Assembly (NCBI RefSeq): GCF_028453695.1
Contig: NC_135772.1
Span: 13,950,001-14,014,000 of the forward strand
From: Augochlora pura
Lineage: Eukaryota > Arthropoda > Insecta > Hymenoptera > Halictidae
Direction of reading: 5' to 3'
DNA length: 64,000 nucleotides
Both the position numbers and the translations under genes were made by a program. The first letter of the stretch is position 1; every line of letters starts with the position of its first letter. The notes beneath the pieces are model-generated. The model worked only from the letters and a program-made list of their open reading frames with translations, was not told the origin of the DNA and ran no database searches. Shown here one piece after another: positions 12,201 to 22,000 of this stretch.

Positions 12201-13812
12201 CTGGGTTACCCCATGTCACGTCGCGCGTACTGGTCACCGAGTGCGAATGGCAGGTGAGCATTCTGGTAAGAGGATTGTGATTCGAACTTACAAGAGGAGA
12301 TCCCCGAGTTGATGTTTAAATTTTGATGAGATTTGGTACATCGATACAGCTTGTAAAGATGAATTAAAGTTTCTAATAAAAGGTCAGAGAGACGGTTTGA
12401 TTTACGGTGCGAGGGTTCAAGTAGGCCGGATCGTACTTCCACCTTTCCCCACCCCCTAATATTTCTAGTACTGTACATGATATTCTATAAAATATTCAAA
12501 TATTCTCGCACAAAGTTCAGTAAATAAAAATCTTCTGTCCGATATTTCTAGATAAAACTTCTTTAAAACTTCATCGCTATTTTATTTATTATTTCATTTT
12601 ATATATCTTCTATTATATATATATTACGGTAAGCTTATAACTCCCATAAAATGTTAATACATATATTGATAATTGTTTTTCTATTTTCAATGCTTATATA
12701 GAAATCAGTCAACACCATTTTTGTGCGCAGGTATCAAAGAAAAAAGCGAAGGTGTTCGATAGCGTGATATTCTCGGAACCTCGCATGGAACAGATACTGT
12801 GGCCTAAGCACTGCGTCATGAACACCTGGGGCGCACAATTTCACAAGGACCTTGTGATCGTCCCTGGATCCGAACAGGTATGTAGAACAAGGGAAGAAAA
12901 ATCAATACCGTAGAATTTCCTTTATTCGAACGCTATTCCAATGTAAACACAACTAATGAATTCAATTAAATATTTACTGACGAAAGATTGATTGAAATGA
13001 CACAACTGTTAATATAATAAATGATGTGTATATGCAACGAAAATACGTTAAACTAAATGCTGGTAAATTAGACTTTATTTTAAATTTTTAATTCGGTATC
13101 TGAGAAACATTTTCACTGGTACGTTCGTGCATAATTTTCACTATGAGTAATCGTGCATAATTGTCACTATGAGTAATCGTGCATATTACATAAATAAGTA
13201 CTGACTGTTAGCAATGGTCGCAGTTGAACAATTCGTAGAGCATAGAATTTTTTATTTCCGCCTGTCTTTTGAATACAAGGTACCAGATACAATATCAGAT
13301 ATAATAAATAAAAATATAACATCGATTTCATTATTGTATAATTCTCTTTCGTTTAGAATGCTTGTTCGATGAACTTAAATTTTCTTATTAAGCCTCGATT
13401 GATACTTTAGGTGCAAAAAGGTACGCATCCGGAGAAGGATACCTATTCAGTATTTGCAGCGACAGATTCTGATGGCGTCAGCAAGTTGGAGCAGAAACTA
13501 CACAAACTCGGCGCCACGCAGTTATTTGTTTGCGGCTTGGCGTACGATGTTTGCGTGAAAGAAACATGCTTGGATGGTCTTCGATTAGGATATCCGGTAG
13601 CAGTAATCGACGACTGTTGTCGTGGCGTAAATCTGAAAAATATCGATGCTGCGAAACGTTTGATCATACATAATGGCGGCTTAATTACTATGGCCGACAG
13701 AGTCTTGTCGCTGGTGAACAATGAAGACAGGAGCCTTATCATGAGCCATCAGTCCGCAAAGAAGCTGGCTTCGATTTTGTCCCCCAAAAGCATGATGATT
13801 GCGTCTGAATAA
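6246..13812 (+). CDS. Naam: Nicotinamidase with EF-hand-like N-terminal region
   Basis: Nicotinamidase deamidates nicotinamide to nicotinic acid, the first step of invertebrate NAD+ salvage. Four exons, 6246-6496, 11148-11409, 12731-12877 and 13411-13812, give 353 residues. Exon 1 encodes about 84 residues ending in an EF-hand loop (DNDHDGILKGQE at about 71-82, with Asp, Asp, Asp, Gly and Glu at the expected places), as known for insect Naam. The amidohydrolase domain follows: LLVVDIQNDFIDG with the catalytic Asp, then SMDYHPENHISFH with metal-binding Asp/His/His, then the conserved WPKHCVMNTWGAQF with its Lys, and GLAYDVCVKET with the nucleophile Cys. The enzyme therefore looks active. Intron 1 is 4.65 kb and repeat-rich. 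The short C-terminal tail after VLSLVN is not recognised. Confidence 0.94.
6551..7105. mobile_element. Foldback-type TA-flanked element with long inverted arms
   Basis: This lies in intron 1 of the nicotinamidase gene. The left end (AGGGTGAGCCATATAATTTG) and the complement of the right end (AAGATGAGCCACACAATTTG) match. The similarity then continues inward for roughly 130-200 bp per arm (for example TTTCAAGGTCAA.. and GGAAAGGTATATTT.. in both), with one arm carrying an extra stretch. TA flanks both ends. There is no transposase frame. A second, similar left end (CAGGGTGAGTCATATAATT) starts just beyond at about 7120, but its right end was not found. Confidence 0.75.
7511..7783. mobile_element. 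TTAA-flanked MITE with perfect 14-bp termini
   Basis: The element starts TTAACACGTTGACG and ends CGTCAACGTGTTAA, a perfect 14-bp inverted repeat that includes TTAA at each side. TTAA duplication is the mark of piggyBac-type transposition. The 273-bp interior is AT-rich with GC-rich ends and no open frame, so it is a non-autonomous copy. It lies in nicotinamidase intron 1. Confidence 0.85.
7784..11147. other. Remainder of nicotinamidase intron 1
   Basis: About 3.4 kb of AT-rich intron. It contains a run of 14 G at 8896-8909 and an imperfect hairpin at about 10622-10666 (arms GAATAACTCGTGTGTC and GACACAAGAGTTCTTC) that may belong to a decayed element. No coding exon with conserved content was seen. 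The open frame at 10162-10356 is low-complexity and unconvincing. Confidence 0.45.
13126..13186. repeat. 26-bp tandem duplication
   Basis: Two adjacent 26-bp units (13126-13151 and 13152-13177) beginning CGTGCATAATT and ending ATGAGTAAT differ at one base, followed by a third partial start. It lies in the last intron of the nicotinamidase gene. Confidence 0.85.
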
Positions 13813-15357
13813 TAGCGTAAAACTTACTAGAACTGTAGAAAGAGTTCCAAGATAAATCAGAGAATCGATGCACAGTAATCAATTCGTCAGAACTTGAACG
13901 CAATTTCTGCGCTTATGTAAAACGTCATAAGTTACCAGAACTTATCCGACAAAGTATGTTAATATAGATATGAATTTGTGTGTATAAATTAAACGCTGTG
14001 CAGCGGTTCGAAGTAGATACATGGTTGCTATTAGATGCTATATGTATAGAAGTGTAGGATGTTAGAGAAAAAAAACAGAGATCGCAGTGATCCTTACAGA
14101 AATAATAAGCGAACCTGCATTCAGGTCAGGTAGTAGGTGTTGGAGGTAAATGGTAATGTACTGTAACCAAGTTTTTTAACGAAAACGAAATAGTTTATTT
14201 ATACAAACAAATACGTTACACGATGCTCATCGGTACGTTGAGAGAATGTTAAAAAGAACCGGGCTCGCACGGACAAACTGACGGATCGTCTCGGTCGCGG
14301 CGCGGATCGTCACTTGGGTCAAGGCGTAACGCCTATCTACCAAGATCCAGATTTTCTTAAGCAAGGTAGTCAGGAAGGTCAACCTTGTCGGTATCTACTC
14401 CCTACTAGTTTCTTAAAAGGGTGGGCAGAGAGGTCAACGTTATCAATATCTACTCTTTACAGTGCCTTTTGCAAGATTCTCGCAAGACTCCCACAATACT
14501 GCGGGAGACTTTCACAAGATTGCCTTTTTCTGGCTGAAGGTGCCCTTTTTATAGTATTTTTGGGTGCTAGCCCTTGACCAATGAGCACAGAGTCTCGTAC
14601 TTTTATGACTCTCGATACCTGCTCCGCCGCGCGTACGGTCGCCGAGCGTCGCCGGCCTACCGAACTCGTCACGCATCGAGCTATTCCTATATACAAAATT
14701 CTTAAAAACTAACGTCACGCTACAGTACAAAAATATATTACTTTGAAGGGTACGTATTTTTTTCTAGGTTTGTAAGGAATAGGTGAGGTAAGAAATTAAA
14801 ATATTGTGATCGATATATTTTCCTACACTACAAATGTACAAAGTTTACAGTATGATTTTACGTACACGCCAATGAAAAACTTGGAAAGCGTTTAGAAGTT
14901 TATACACGAAATAGGTCATTCCTGAGATGGTGAAAGTCTAGTTGAACTTATTCTACGTATGTTTCCTATTCTCAGTATTTTCAAAGTATTTTTAAGAACT
15001 GTTATTTATTAATTGTACATATATTTATACCAGTACCATTGCGTTGCTACTTATATGAAGTGTTCATTTACAATTTATATTGTAATTATTTATCATCTAT
15101 TGTCAGTAATGAATTGAGGATTCGTGATGATTAACAGTGTATATTAAATGATTTAATAAACACCTTTTAAATATAAAGCATACAGTTCGTTACCGCACTA
15201 ACATTCAATAGGTAATAAATACGAACGTAATAAATATGAAAATGGGTTATTAACAATATCATTCAGTCCTTCACTAGGTACATCCATGTCCAGTTCCTGA
15301 GCGACCTCGCGGTTTTTTCGATATTGTTAGCAACATCATCCAGACTTCATTCCTTTG
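13813..15357. other. Convergent intergenic region with GC-rich unclassified segment
   Basis: This separates the 3' ends of the nicotinamidase (+) and lectin (-) genes. From about 14250 to 14700 the sequence becomes clearly richer in GC than its flanks. It contains a partial internal repeat (AGGTCAAC..TATCTACTC twice, about 14376 and 14430) and open frames on both strands that resemble no protein I know. It could be a fragment of a retroelement terminal region. The rest is plain AT-rich DNA. Confidence 0.4.
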
Positions 15358-15430
15358 CTACGTCGTCAAAGGTTGCCTGTCCCTTATCGACCTCGCGGTT
15401 TTTTCGATTTTGTTCGCCGATTCATCGTCC
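15303..15430. repeat. Diverged ~86-bp duplication across the lectin stop codon
   Basis: The 20-base block GACCTCGCGGTTTTTTCGAT occurs at 15303 and again about 86 bases later, with similar flanks on both sides. On the lectin strand the inner copy encodes SANKIEKTARSIRDR at the protein's C-terminus. The outer copy lies in the 3' UTR and would encode a similar peptide (VANNIEKTARSLRN) in a different frame. Confidence 0.8.
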
Positions 15431-16647
15431 ATGTTTAGTTTGCATGCGTATCTGTGTCTTGCTCCGCAATCGTCACTATGATACGAGTACAGTCGGGACG
15501 TTGAATTGTAAGATAGCATCAGACATCTGCGTAAACGTGAAAAGTAAATATATTTATATTAAATATATATATATATAAATAAAAGATAAAAATTCACACT
15601 ATACATATATACAAGGTGTTTCAAAAATCATTCGCAATCGGAAAGTGAGGGGTTTCTGAGGTTATTTGGAGTAACTTTCCATATGCAAACAAATAATTAC
15701 AACACTCACCTGCCGTCGCCGGGCACAGTTTGTTTCGTATTCTGATAAACTGGCTTTGCGCTGTTCGCCCATATCCACAAAAGACCAGGATTCAATCCAC
15801 CCGTCCAGAAGTGTTTGCCTTTCAACTTTGAATTTATCTGCAGGCTGCTAAATACGTCTCGTTTCTCATCCTCTTTCTCGAATTCCAGCAAATGACCTCC
15901 CATTCCGCGGCAAAGACTCGCCGATGATTTCCAATCGAATTCGCGGTTGCTGAAATGGTAGCAATGCTGGCCGATTTTCGTGTAATTCGCAGGACACGGT
16001 TCTGGAAAGTGGTAATTTCAATAGCGATTTGCAAAAAGAGTTGAAAATCTAATAGACAGGATGAATACACACTCTTCTGATTCATGTTTCCGGAAATCAC
16101 ATAATAGAGGAGTTCTTCCGCTCTTCTCAATCGGTTCTCCAAGAAGTCTACTCTGTATACGAGCTTCTCTATCGCTCCTGAAATAGTAAATCCCGATTAA
16201 GCCATCGATAAATCGATTAAGATGTATTAGCACGTTTAGAACTGATGTCCAAAACCATAATACTCCCTTAGGCAAATATGTTTACCGAGAAGGTAGAGAT
16301 CAGTCTCGGAAACTTCTCGCTTGTTCGGCGTCGATACTTTACTAGAAATCATCAAGGTATTGTCGCCCAGTTTCATCACCTTGGCGGTCCGTAACGTCTT
16401 CGAGTCGGAGACTACCCAGTCTTCAAGCATCTCAGACCATAGTCCCGGCGAATCGCTGATTGTAACGTTCGAGAAACTATCTAATAAATCATCACAAATG
16501 TTAATCGGGAGTTGCCGAAGTCACCGTCACAGATTTAACTTTAATAAAATTACAGTGTTCTTATCTCTTCTTACCACAGAATCCCTCGCAGGCGTGCAAC
16601 AGTAAAAGAGCGAGAAGACACAGCTGAATAGGTCCTTTATCCTTCAT
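15358..16647 (-). CDS. Secreted C-type lectin with coiled-coil stalk
   Basis: Five exons (16575-16647, 16286-16480, 16073-16177, 15710-16001, 15358-15526) join in frame to 277 residues. Residues 1-23 form a signal peptide (MKDKGPIQLCLLALLLLHAC). A polar region of about 65 residues follows with no known domain, then a short amphipathic helix (VYRVDFLENRLRRAEELLYY) likely to form a coiled coil, then the lectin domain. That domain shows YTKIGQHCYHFSNREFDW, GGHLLEFEKEDEK, WTGGLN and the late cysteines of CLMLSYN..DDCGARHRYACK. No clear EPN/QPD or WND calcium-binding motif is seen, so calcium-dependent sugar binding is doubtful. Such proteins act in insect haemolymph as recognition factors. The C-terminal tail overlaps a duplicated segment (see findings). 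The exact orthologue is not recognised. Confidence 0.88.
15605..15705. mobile_element. Truncated copy of the TA-flanked MITE family
   Basis: Within the last lectin intron, an end-like sequence (AAGGTGTTTCAAAAATC) is followed by GGGGTTTCTGAGGTTATTT and GAGTAACTTTCC. These match interior motifs of the 4382-4630 element and, in reverse, of the 44054-44330 element. No matching right end is present, so it is a fragment. Confidence 0.55.
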
Positions 16648-19009
16648 GGTAAACCTGGAAATGGAAAAGGATACGACAATCAACAGGAGCAGGTCGGCCA
16701 GGAAAAAAGATACAGTTTTTTATCCGAAACGCGATGCAACTATCTCCAACTTTCTCAAAGAAAGTCAGAAGGAACGCGCGTCATTCCAATTACACAAGTA
16801 TTTGCAACCGGAGACTCGAATGCTCGCGTATTTTAATATTTGGAAATCGACAAGATCGGCATGATTACTGTTTATAAGATATTTATTTCATTAAAGCGAT
16901 CTAGTATATTCATAGGGATTATCGATCGATTGAGCTATCGATGCTTTACTCACATAATACTCGTGAAACAGACACGTTACCGCGGCTGTTATCATTCCAC
17001 TTTTCTTAAGTCTGACGCATCTGACCGATCCGTTTCCGTTCGTGAGCCGCGCACGACTATCGATAGAGAGATCCGGAATTCGGACGCGTGCACAGCCAGA
17101 ACTGTTGGACACTTTCTCTCCTCCTCGGAAAAATGAGTCACTTTCTTCGTCGGATTCGTCTGCCTCTCGTTTCGAACGTTTTCGCGACGCTTCATCAAGC
17201 ATATTTGTTCGTTTTCTATGCTGTTCCTCCCGTATAGTCTCTGATATCGAATTGTGAGCAGATTAATTAACTCAGGAGCACTTTTTAAGACACCGAAAAG
17301 TTGACATCAACTGAAACCAAAAACTAATACCTTTGCTTTCAGCAAATGTACTACTAAACGAAAATAGAAATAGCAAACCAGATCAATGATCTTTTCATTT
17401 GACGGGAAGAAAATCAGATTTATTTTCTCTACGTCGTTATTTAAAATTGTTGTGTGCTATGTTATCATATTTTGAGAACTTTTTAGTTTTTCTGTAACAA
17501 TATTTTTACTCATATTTTATAGGGGAGCAAACAGAACAGGTAAACGTAGTGTACAGAGCCGATTAATTTTCGGACGCCCTTTAAAACAGTTTTTAAACCT
17601 GTCTATTCGACCATAATCAGAATGTTTTTTAAATTTTCATCATAGGTTCACAATAAAAAGTTAAAAGACATGAGTTGTTCATTTTTGTTGGCCGTTCCAA
17701 GTAATAGCAAAATTAAAAAGAAACATTCTAGTTATGGTCTAGTGGACTGGTCCCTCCGTCATCTAAAAAACATATAAGTAGATTAGTTTGGTTCTAAAAA
17801 ATCAGATTCATCTAATCAATTGCCACTGTGTTTATAATCTAGTAAATTGTAAAGTATGTATGTTTACATCATGTACCTTATAAATAAACTTTCCTATATA
17901 TCCATATATCCAATATATCCTATATACATTCCTATATATCCAATATACAGTAGATGTATATAATTGCTCATAATTGTAATAGTTGATGCCACTTATAATT
18001 CAAAATAAAAAAAAATCGCACGAAAGCTGTTATTAAGTGTGGATTACCGTGAAGGCATTCGATGATTTCATGGAGACAGTGTTAACGAAGTCGTTACTAG
18101 TTTTTCAAACGGATTTTGGCACGCCAGAATACTAGCAGAAGATCCGAATACCAGCGAAATCAGCATTTCTTAATGAACCGACCTACTGACACGCTTCTCT
18201 CCGTAAAGTGGAACTTCACCTTCATCAGATTCCAAGGATAAGGGAAGTTTGTCTTCTTTGGAACCGCTACTTACGTTCAATTTTGTTAGTACATATTGCG
18301 GAACCAATTCAAAATGATCAATCAGACTTCATTTAGTTTAGTATTCTGTACGTTATGAAGCATGTTCCACTACCGTTTGATATTTTCTGTTGTACGTAAA
18401 AATAGAAAGTGTTGTTAAATATTTTTCTTACTTTTCCTGGGTTATATATAAATAAATGTCACAAGTCGTCTTCCACTTAAATATAATTCTTCTACAAGTT
18501 TAGATACCTTATTTTAATGCAATTGGATAAGACGCCATTTGGGATACGAAAAGAATTGTCATTTTTATTGGCCAACATTTAATCTTAGTTCCTTTAATAC
18601 TTTTTATAGTGTATGATTTAGAGACGAAAGAAAGTCGACCGATTAGTACACGTACGACAATTTTTATAACGGCATCCTCCTCTGAATTGCTTTCGGTGTT
18701 TTTCAGCGGCTGATCAAGAAAATGGAATATTGCCAGTGGTTCTAATAGGGTGAAAGAGTCGGTGCGACGGTGTACACGGAATGAAGGACCAACACGTGTT
18801 TCTTTGGATGTCTTTAATGAAACAACTATAGCGGAGACGAGTCAACGCGCGCCAACACATTAATCGTTCTCGGCTAATATATGTAGTCAACTATACACTG
18901 CGTATGTACATCATGGTGAAACTGATATCGCATCCGGCAACGACACGGCGATCTCGCGCGAGGGAATTCGTCCATCTCGGTCTTCAGTCTTTCGTTTCGC
19001 GTAGGTTAA
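16648..19009. other. Region between lectin start and cadherin stop
   Basis: This holds the lectin promoter side and the cadherin 3' UTR. A 58-bp AT-rich repeat of CCTATATATCCA type lies at about 17891-17948. A minus-strand open frame at 16891-17259 is described separately. Nothing else stands out. Confidence 0.45.
16891..17259 (-). other. Unassigned open frame, possible exon
   Basis: The minus-strand frame stays open for about 120 codons with a lysine/arginine/glutamate-rich start (EEQHRKRTNMLDEASRKRSK, then EADESDEESDSFF) that looks more protein-like than most chance frames here. An acceptor-like CAG lies near 17237. No domain is recognised, and joining it to either neighbour is not supported by an obvious splice site. 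It may be a leader exon, a small gene or chance. Confidence 0.2.
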
Positions 19010-22000
19010 TTAGAAATACACGGTGAGATTGAGCCGTTCGTTCCCCACTTGGCTGTTCCTGGACCTCGTTTCAGCCGCAACCTCGACGCTGTCTACCGTC
19101 TGAAAGATGAAAACTTTCTAAAGGGGAATTCGCTTCGCAAAACGCGTCGATAATAACGCTTTGTTTTCTTTATGCACTCGTTAATCAAATTATAGCAGGT
19201 GTTAAATGAAATTTTTTCAGGATTAGTTTTCGAGTTACGTCGTTCTCGAGACACCCTCCAAATGTATTTGCTCTGTGAAAAAGTGAATTAGAATTGAAGA
19301 TACAATTATGCAGCGTAATCTGGATCTGACAATCAGACATTCTTATTCCTCATTCCGAAGGAAAATTTATTGGTTTATTATTATTAACTTCGTTGGGTAA
19401 TTGAAGAGAAAGTTACTTACTATTTCGAATCGAGGACTTTCAATGAATTCAAGATGGCTGCGGTATAAATTAAGAAGTTTGTGTTGAGATATTTTAATGA
19501 AATTTTAAGAGGGGGAAACACTGTAACAGTCGAAAAAGTCGATCTTTTTGCAGAGAGAAGAAACATGTTTTAAGAACCGCGGAAGGGAAAACAATAAGGA
19601 ATAATAGCGTTTATAGAAGGGTGAAACATACAAGTGTTAGTTACAGATTGTTTGATTTTATTAATGTTTTTGTAATAATGAACCAGTAAGTCAAATGTTA
19701 TCAGTTAGAAGTCAATCAAACTCTCAACGCGTTTTTCTCAAAACGATGTTCTTTAACCGCGTTGGCAATAAATTTAATTCGATCGATGTGATTAACCCTC
19801 GCCGTACCATGTCCGGGTTCTTTCAGACCCAGAGCTCGAAGCCTGTCTTGACCGTTTGACGCTTGATGCCGTCTGTCGTTTGTTTAAAAACAAATTACGA
19901 TAAGATGATAGTAATAATAATAGCAATAATAATAGCAATAATAATAATAATGATAATGAAAACAAAATTTTAGTATAATTGTACTGGTTACGAAAAAAAA
20001 CAGTTACTTTGCAGCAACTGGGTTAGGGTTATACAGGAAACAGATGTCTGAAGGTTACAAATTTTTGTTTATGAACTATAATAGATATACATTAATTGTA
20101 ATAAATCAAACGCTGATTTCATGAATTTATTGCAAGGGCGAAATTTGAAAATAATGCAAACCATATTGTACCTATTATACTTACATAGAATTTTTGATTT
20201 TTGAACATATGAAAATGGAAATTCGTTTAATGATCTGCGGTCTAATAATTAATAATTAATATATTCTGATACTGATCTGAAACAAGTTCCCAAAAATGTA
20301 TCTACTTTTCAGATCATCACAGTGTTTCCCTTAATTACTTTGTATCCCCGACCAGTAGAATTTGAAATGATTTATTTAGTGTCCTAATTACCCTATCGTC
20401 ATCGTCCCACGACAGTTTTTTAACCCTCTGCGAGACGGAGCAAGCGGGCCAGGCTGGCATCAATGGGTCTGGAGGTTCTCCGGAGTAATTGGAAGAATCG
20501 CGAGAAGCTGCGTTCAAGTTCGACTTCGCGCTTAGGTCGTTCATGTTTTGCACAAGACCGCCGATGTTGGGGATGTTCGACGTTGCGGACAAACCGGGTG
20601 GATTCGGCGGGGCTGGTGCCACTTTGTGCCTTGCGTACAGAGGTACTTGTCTGGCTGACGATAAACCTTTGGAAATTGCACAAATGTATTCATTAGAGGT
20701 CGGGACTCTGTTAATAAGTTCTAGTAGACGGTGTCATAATTATATCGGTGTATCTAATTATAATTCATCTTTTATTAAAATTTAATTATATAATTAATTA
20801 TATAATTAAAATTTAAGCATTGAATAAATATACCGAACAAGTTCTCTACTAAGTTACAGATCATTTTATAGAGAACATTGTGGCAGAAATTGTAAGTGAA
20901 ACGGTTGGAAGGATTCTAAGATTTACTGTGTCGAAAGGTCTGAGAACATAGTTTTGAGAAAAACACATTCACTTTATACGATGCGCAGTCGTTTGCAGTG
21001 TTTTCTCGTAAACTGTGAAAAGGCGGTGAAATCACCTTGGATTGCAAGATGATGTAATAATTCAGTAAACATTTTATGCTTTCTGAAATTATATTTCTTG
21101 GAAGTGAATACTAAATGAAATAATTTGTGATTAACATTTCATACGGACTTCAGCTATTTTAGTTTTTTTTTTACTTGTTTGATTTTATATAGTTTAGAGT
21201 GGATTACTTTGGATTCACTATATTGTAGAGAGCATTTGTGTATCTTCAGTATAACGTGTAAATCTGCTTTAACAATTTTGTTTGCTTCTATCCTATATAA
21301 TAAAATATTATCACAATCACAACAATTATTATCATTATAGTATTTTTCACGCTCTGTAAAATTCAATAAACCCAACTATTATTTCCTCGAGCATGTTACT
21401 CACTTTTAATAGTAGCGCTGTAGGTGTTCTTCGCACCGAAAACAGGATTCTCAACGTCATTGCTGTCATTGTGAATCTCCCTCATTTCGTCATTGTTGCC
21501 ATCTTCGAGAGTTTCTTGGTCAATGCGATCTTCGTCGTCGCGATCGCCTCTGGCATCCTCTTCCTCGTCGTTCTCTTCGATACTATGCGCGACATCGTGA
21601 CGATTTCCTCTACGTGGAACGTCCAAAGTGTCTTGGAGCATGTTTGCACCGAGCACTTGAGGCGTAGGACTCAGTGCAGAAGGTACAGGTGATTTTTCTC
21701 GGTACCCGGTGCCCACGGAACTCACGGACCCGCTAGTCTTTGGCCTCTTACTGTAAGAACCAACAACAGTTCGATATTGTGTACGTACACCATTGCTAGG
21801 GTTACGGATTTGAGACGAAAGTATTCGAATAAGTCGAAACCATTATTTCAAATTGGAACAAATGACGCTAATCTTTTCAGATGTTAGATGTTCTATACTG
21901 TACTAGAAAATTTCATCGAAAGCGTGTATTTTTGAAATAAAAAGATAGCAGTATTCTGTGATTTATAATTTGTGTTTTGCATTCGTTCGTTCATTCTAGA

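Noticed and set aside
14121..14145. let-7-like string (CAGGTAGTAGGTGTT)
   Set aside because: The seed start differs from let-7, the 3' half does not match, and no pairing arm lies nearby to form a precursor.
21393..21692. 99-codon plus-strand hydrophobic frame
   Set aside because: Antisense shadow of the acidic cadherin cytoplasmic exon (21404-21750).
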